From contig JBPCTQ010000009.1 of NCBI GenBank assembly GCA_051011595.1, positions 1-7,562 on the forward strand: DNA of 7,562 bases, in the 5' to 3' direction. A model generated the notes under the pieces. It saw only the letters and a list, made by a program, of their open reading frames with translations, was not told the origin of the DNA and did no database searches. The DNA comes from JAOUEE01 sp051011595. Lineage in GTDB: Bacteria; Actinomycetota; Acidimicrobiia; Acidimicrobiales; SHLQ01. Positions 5,992 through 7,562 of the stretch are shown here, one piece after another (within the stretch, counting starts at the first letter, position 1; each line of letters opens with the position of its first letter). Position numbers and translations under genes: made by a program.

Positions 5992-7562
5992 TCAGGAGTT
6001 CAGCCAGATCTGCTCGAGGAAGTGCACGCCGTTGTCGGTGCAGCGAATGGTCGCTCCCTCGAGGTTGGTGGCGTCGCAGATTCCTCGAACCCTCTCGTTG
6101 AAGGCGTTGTCCCAGCGGGTGTGGTTGAGGAAGACGTAGGTGTAGGCCTCGTTGACGCTCTGCACCACCTGCTTCATGTTCTCCACTCGCACCGCGTCGT
6201 CGGTGGACTCGCCACCGGCGTTCAACAGTTCTGTACGGGGCTCGTCGCAGAAACGGGGCCAGTTGAGTGAAATGGCATCGACCGTCTCACACGCCATCCA
6301 CAGGCGGTCGTTGTACGGGTTGGGGTTGCCGAACTGGCGCCAGGTGTTCACCTGGTAGGCCCCAAGCGCCGCATTCAGCACCAGGTCGTCCTGGAGCACC
6401 TCGACCACGGTGATGTTGAAGAACTGGCCCCAGCCTTCGGTCAACAGATCGGCGATGCGGGTCTGCTGGGCGCTGGGCCCCGAGTGCTGGTATTCGATGT
6501 TGATCTTGCCGTCGGAGCAGTTGGCCGGGACCTCGCCGCAGTACGCGTCCACCAGCGGGCCGGCCTGATCGGGATCGTCGGCTTCTTGCACCACGTCGGG
6601 GTTGTAGAAGGGTGAGTCGGGAGTGAACATCTGATCGGCCAGGCGGTTGATGTCTTCGGCAATGCGCTGGTTGTAGGCCTGACGGGGGGTGGCGAAGGTG
6701 AGCGCCTGACGGACCCGGATGTCGTCGAAGGGCGCCGCAGTGGTGTTCATCATCACGAACGCCTCCTCACCCGTGTCGTCGAGGATGTTGCGCACGGCGC
6801 CGCCGGCTTCTTCCTCGTCGACCAGGATCTGCGTGGAGGGCGAGTCGGTGGACAGCAGGGCGTCGATGGCATCACCCAGGAGCTGGTCGGTGCGCTGGGC
6901 GCCGTCGGTGATGGGGAAGAACTCGAGTGCGTCGAGCCAGACGTCGCCGCCGTAGTAGTCGTCGTTGCGCACCAAACGGGTGACCGAGTCCTGGCTACGG
7001 CTCTCGAACTTGAACGGTCCGGCACCCACCGGTTGCTGGTTGAGGCTCTCGTCTTCTTCGGTGGCGGCCAACCAGGTGGGCGACACCACCATGCCGAGCT
7101 GCCCGGCCGTGGCCAACGAGGTGGGCCACTGGGAGTTGGCGAACACCAGGTTGTACTGCACGGTCAGTGGATCGATCACCTCGATGGGGTTGTCCTCGAG
7201 GTAGTAGGGCTTCACTGCGTTGCCCACCAGGGCATCGTTGCGTTGGGCTTCGAAGTTGACCACGATCGAGTCGGCGTCGAGCGGGGTGCCGTCGTGGAAG
7301 GTGATTCCCTCGCGCAGCTTCATGGTCCACTGGGTGAAGTCTTCGTTGGGGGTGAACGACTCGGCCAGCTTGGGCACCCAGTTGTTCTCGCTGTCGAATG
7401 CGACCAGGGAGTCGAAGACGGCGAAGCCCATGAGTCGACCCGACGGGGCGATGGCGCTGGTGGTGGGGTTGAGCCCGTCGACGTCGGCGATGAGGCCGTA
7501 GCGCAGGGTGCCACCGGGCACCGGATCGTCGGTCTCGGGCGGCAGCGTGACCTCGGTAGCGC
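5992..7562 (-). CDS. Family 5 extracellular solute (peptide)-binding protein, N-terminus outside window
   Basis: The frame is open from the TGA at 5992-5994 to the right edge, giving 522 residues; numbering here starts at the edge. The GTG at 7521 is an internal codon, since an acidic, Pro-rich linker (ATEVTLPPETDDP) precedes it, as expected just after a signal or lipoprotein leader that lies off the window. SBP_bac_5 features: PGGTLRYGL (15-23), VPKLAESF (62-69), LREGITFHDGTPLDA (82-96), PVGAGPFKF (177-185), VRNDDYYGG (197-205), and PFDDIRVRQALTFA (277-290). The protein is exported and delivers its ligand to the OppB/OppC-like channel encoded just downstream. Six cysteines, all in the C-terminal third, fall in three pairs (341/348, 424/438, 495/507), suggesting disulphides. 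The region NPNPYNDRLWMAC sits where peptide binders often have a DPDN-type segment. Ligand class cannot be read from the sequence; family members bind di- and oligopeptides, nickel, sugars or opines. Confidence 0.93.
   Translation of the reverse strand, partial: ATEVTLPPETDDPVPGGTLRYGLIADVDGLNPTTSAIAPSGRLMGFAVFDSLVAFDSENNWVPKLAESFTPNEDFTQWTMKLREGITFHDGTPLDADSIVVNFEAQRNDALVGNAVKPYYLEDNPIEVIDPLTVQYNLVFANSQWPTSLATAGQLGMVVSPTWLAATEEDESLNQQPVGAGPFKFESRSQDSVTRLVRNDDYYGGDVWLDALEFFPITDGAQRTDQLLGDAIDALLSTDSPSTQILVDEEEAGGAVRNILDDTGEEAFVMMNTTAAPFDDIRVRQALTFATPRQAYNQRIAEDINRLADQMFTPDSPFYNPDVVQEADDPDQAGPLVDAYCGEVPANCSDGKINIEYQHSGPSAQQTRIADLLTEGWGQFFNITVVEVLQDDLVLNAALGAYQVNTWRQFGNPNPYNDRLWMACETVDAISLNWPRFCDEPRTELLNAGGESTDDAVRVENMKQVVQSVNEAYTYVFLNHTRWDNAFNERVRGICDATNLEGATIRCTDNGVHFLEQIWLNS

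Noticed and set aside
1..7562. A previously undescribed defence, mobile or RNA system
   Set aside because: Every stretch is accounted for by recognised families with small gaps; no repeats, RNA folds, integrases or toxin-like small genes were seen.

Overview
The window is G+C-rich and reads as an ordinary piece of a high-GC bacterial chromosome, most likely an actinobacterium. The protein features are actinobacterial in style: a WS/DGAT-type acyltransferase, a YaaA protein resembling streptomycete UPF0246 members, and frequent GTG starts. The class Acidimicrobiia would fit, but that is an impression from sequence style and has not been tested.

Layout, left to right. (1) At 1-387 on the + strand lies the C-terminal half of a YaaA/UPF0246 family protein, cut by the left edge. 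(2) Converging on it, with a 7-base gap, is a complete WS/DGAT family O-acyltransferase (wax ester/triacylglycerol synthase type) at 395-1840 on the - strand. (3) From 1899 to the right edge, all on the - strand, lies a nearly complete family-5 oligopeptide/dipeptide ABC importer. In transcription order it encodes the substrate-binding protein (N-terminus beyond the right edge), permease OppB-like, permease OppC-like, ATPase OppD-like and ATPase OppF-like.

The importer genes are tightly packed. The B-C gap is 2 bases, C-D overlap by 4 bases (GTGA), D-F overlap by 1 base (TGATG), and 43 bases separate the binding protein from B. Each internal start has a good Shine-Dalgarno sequence, for D, F and C inside the last codons of the previous gene. 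This is the arrangement of one translationally coupled operon. The binding protein should capture a peptide-like solute outside the membrane, B and C should form the channel, and D and F should power it by ATP hydrolysis. The operon promoter and the first part of the binding protein lie beyond the right edge. The acyltransferase follows the operon on the same strand after 58 bases, so read-through is possible, but no functional link is evident.

I found no RNA genes, mobile elements, CRISPR arrays, attachment sites or clear terminators. No stretch over 300 bases lacks a gene. I do not see an undescribed system here. The points most worth checking are small protein-level oddities: a cysteine-bearing insertion in the OppB external loop matched by three cysteine pairs in the binding protein, four-cysteine C-terminal motifs in both ATPases, and departures from consensus in the OppF signature motif and the acyltransferase PLW motif.
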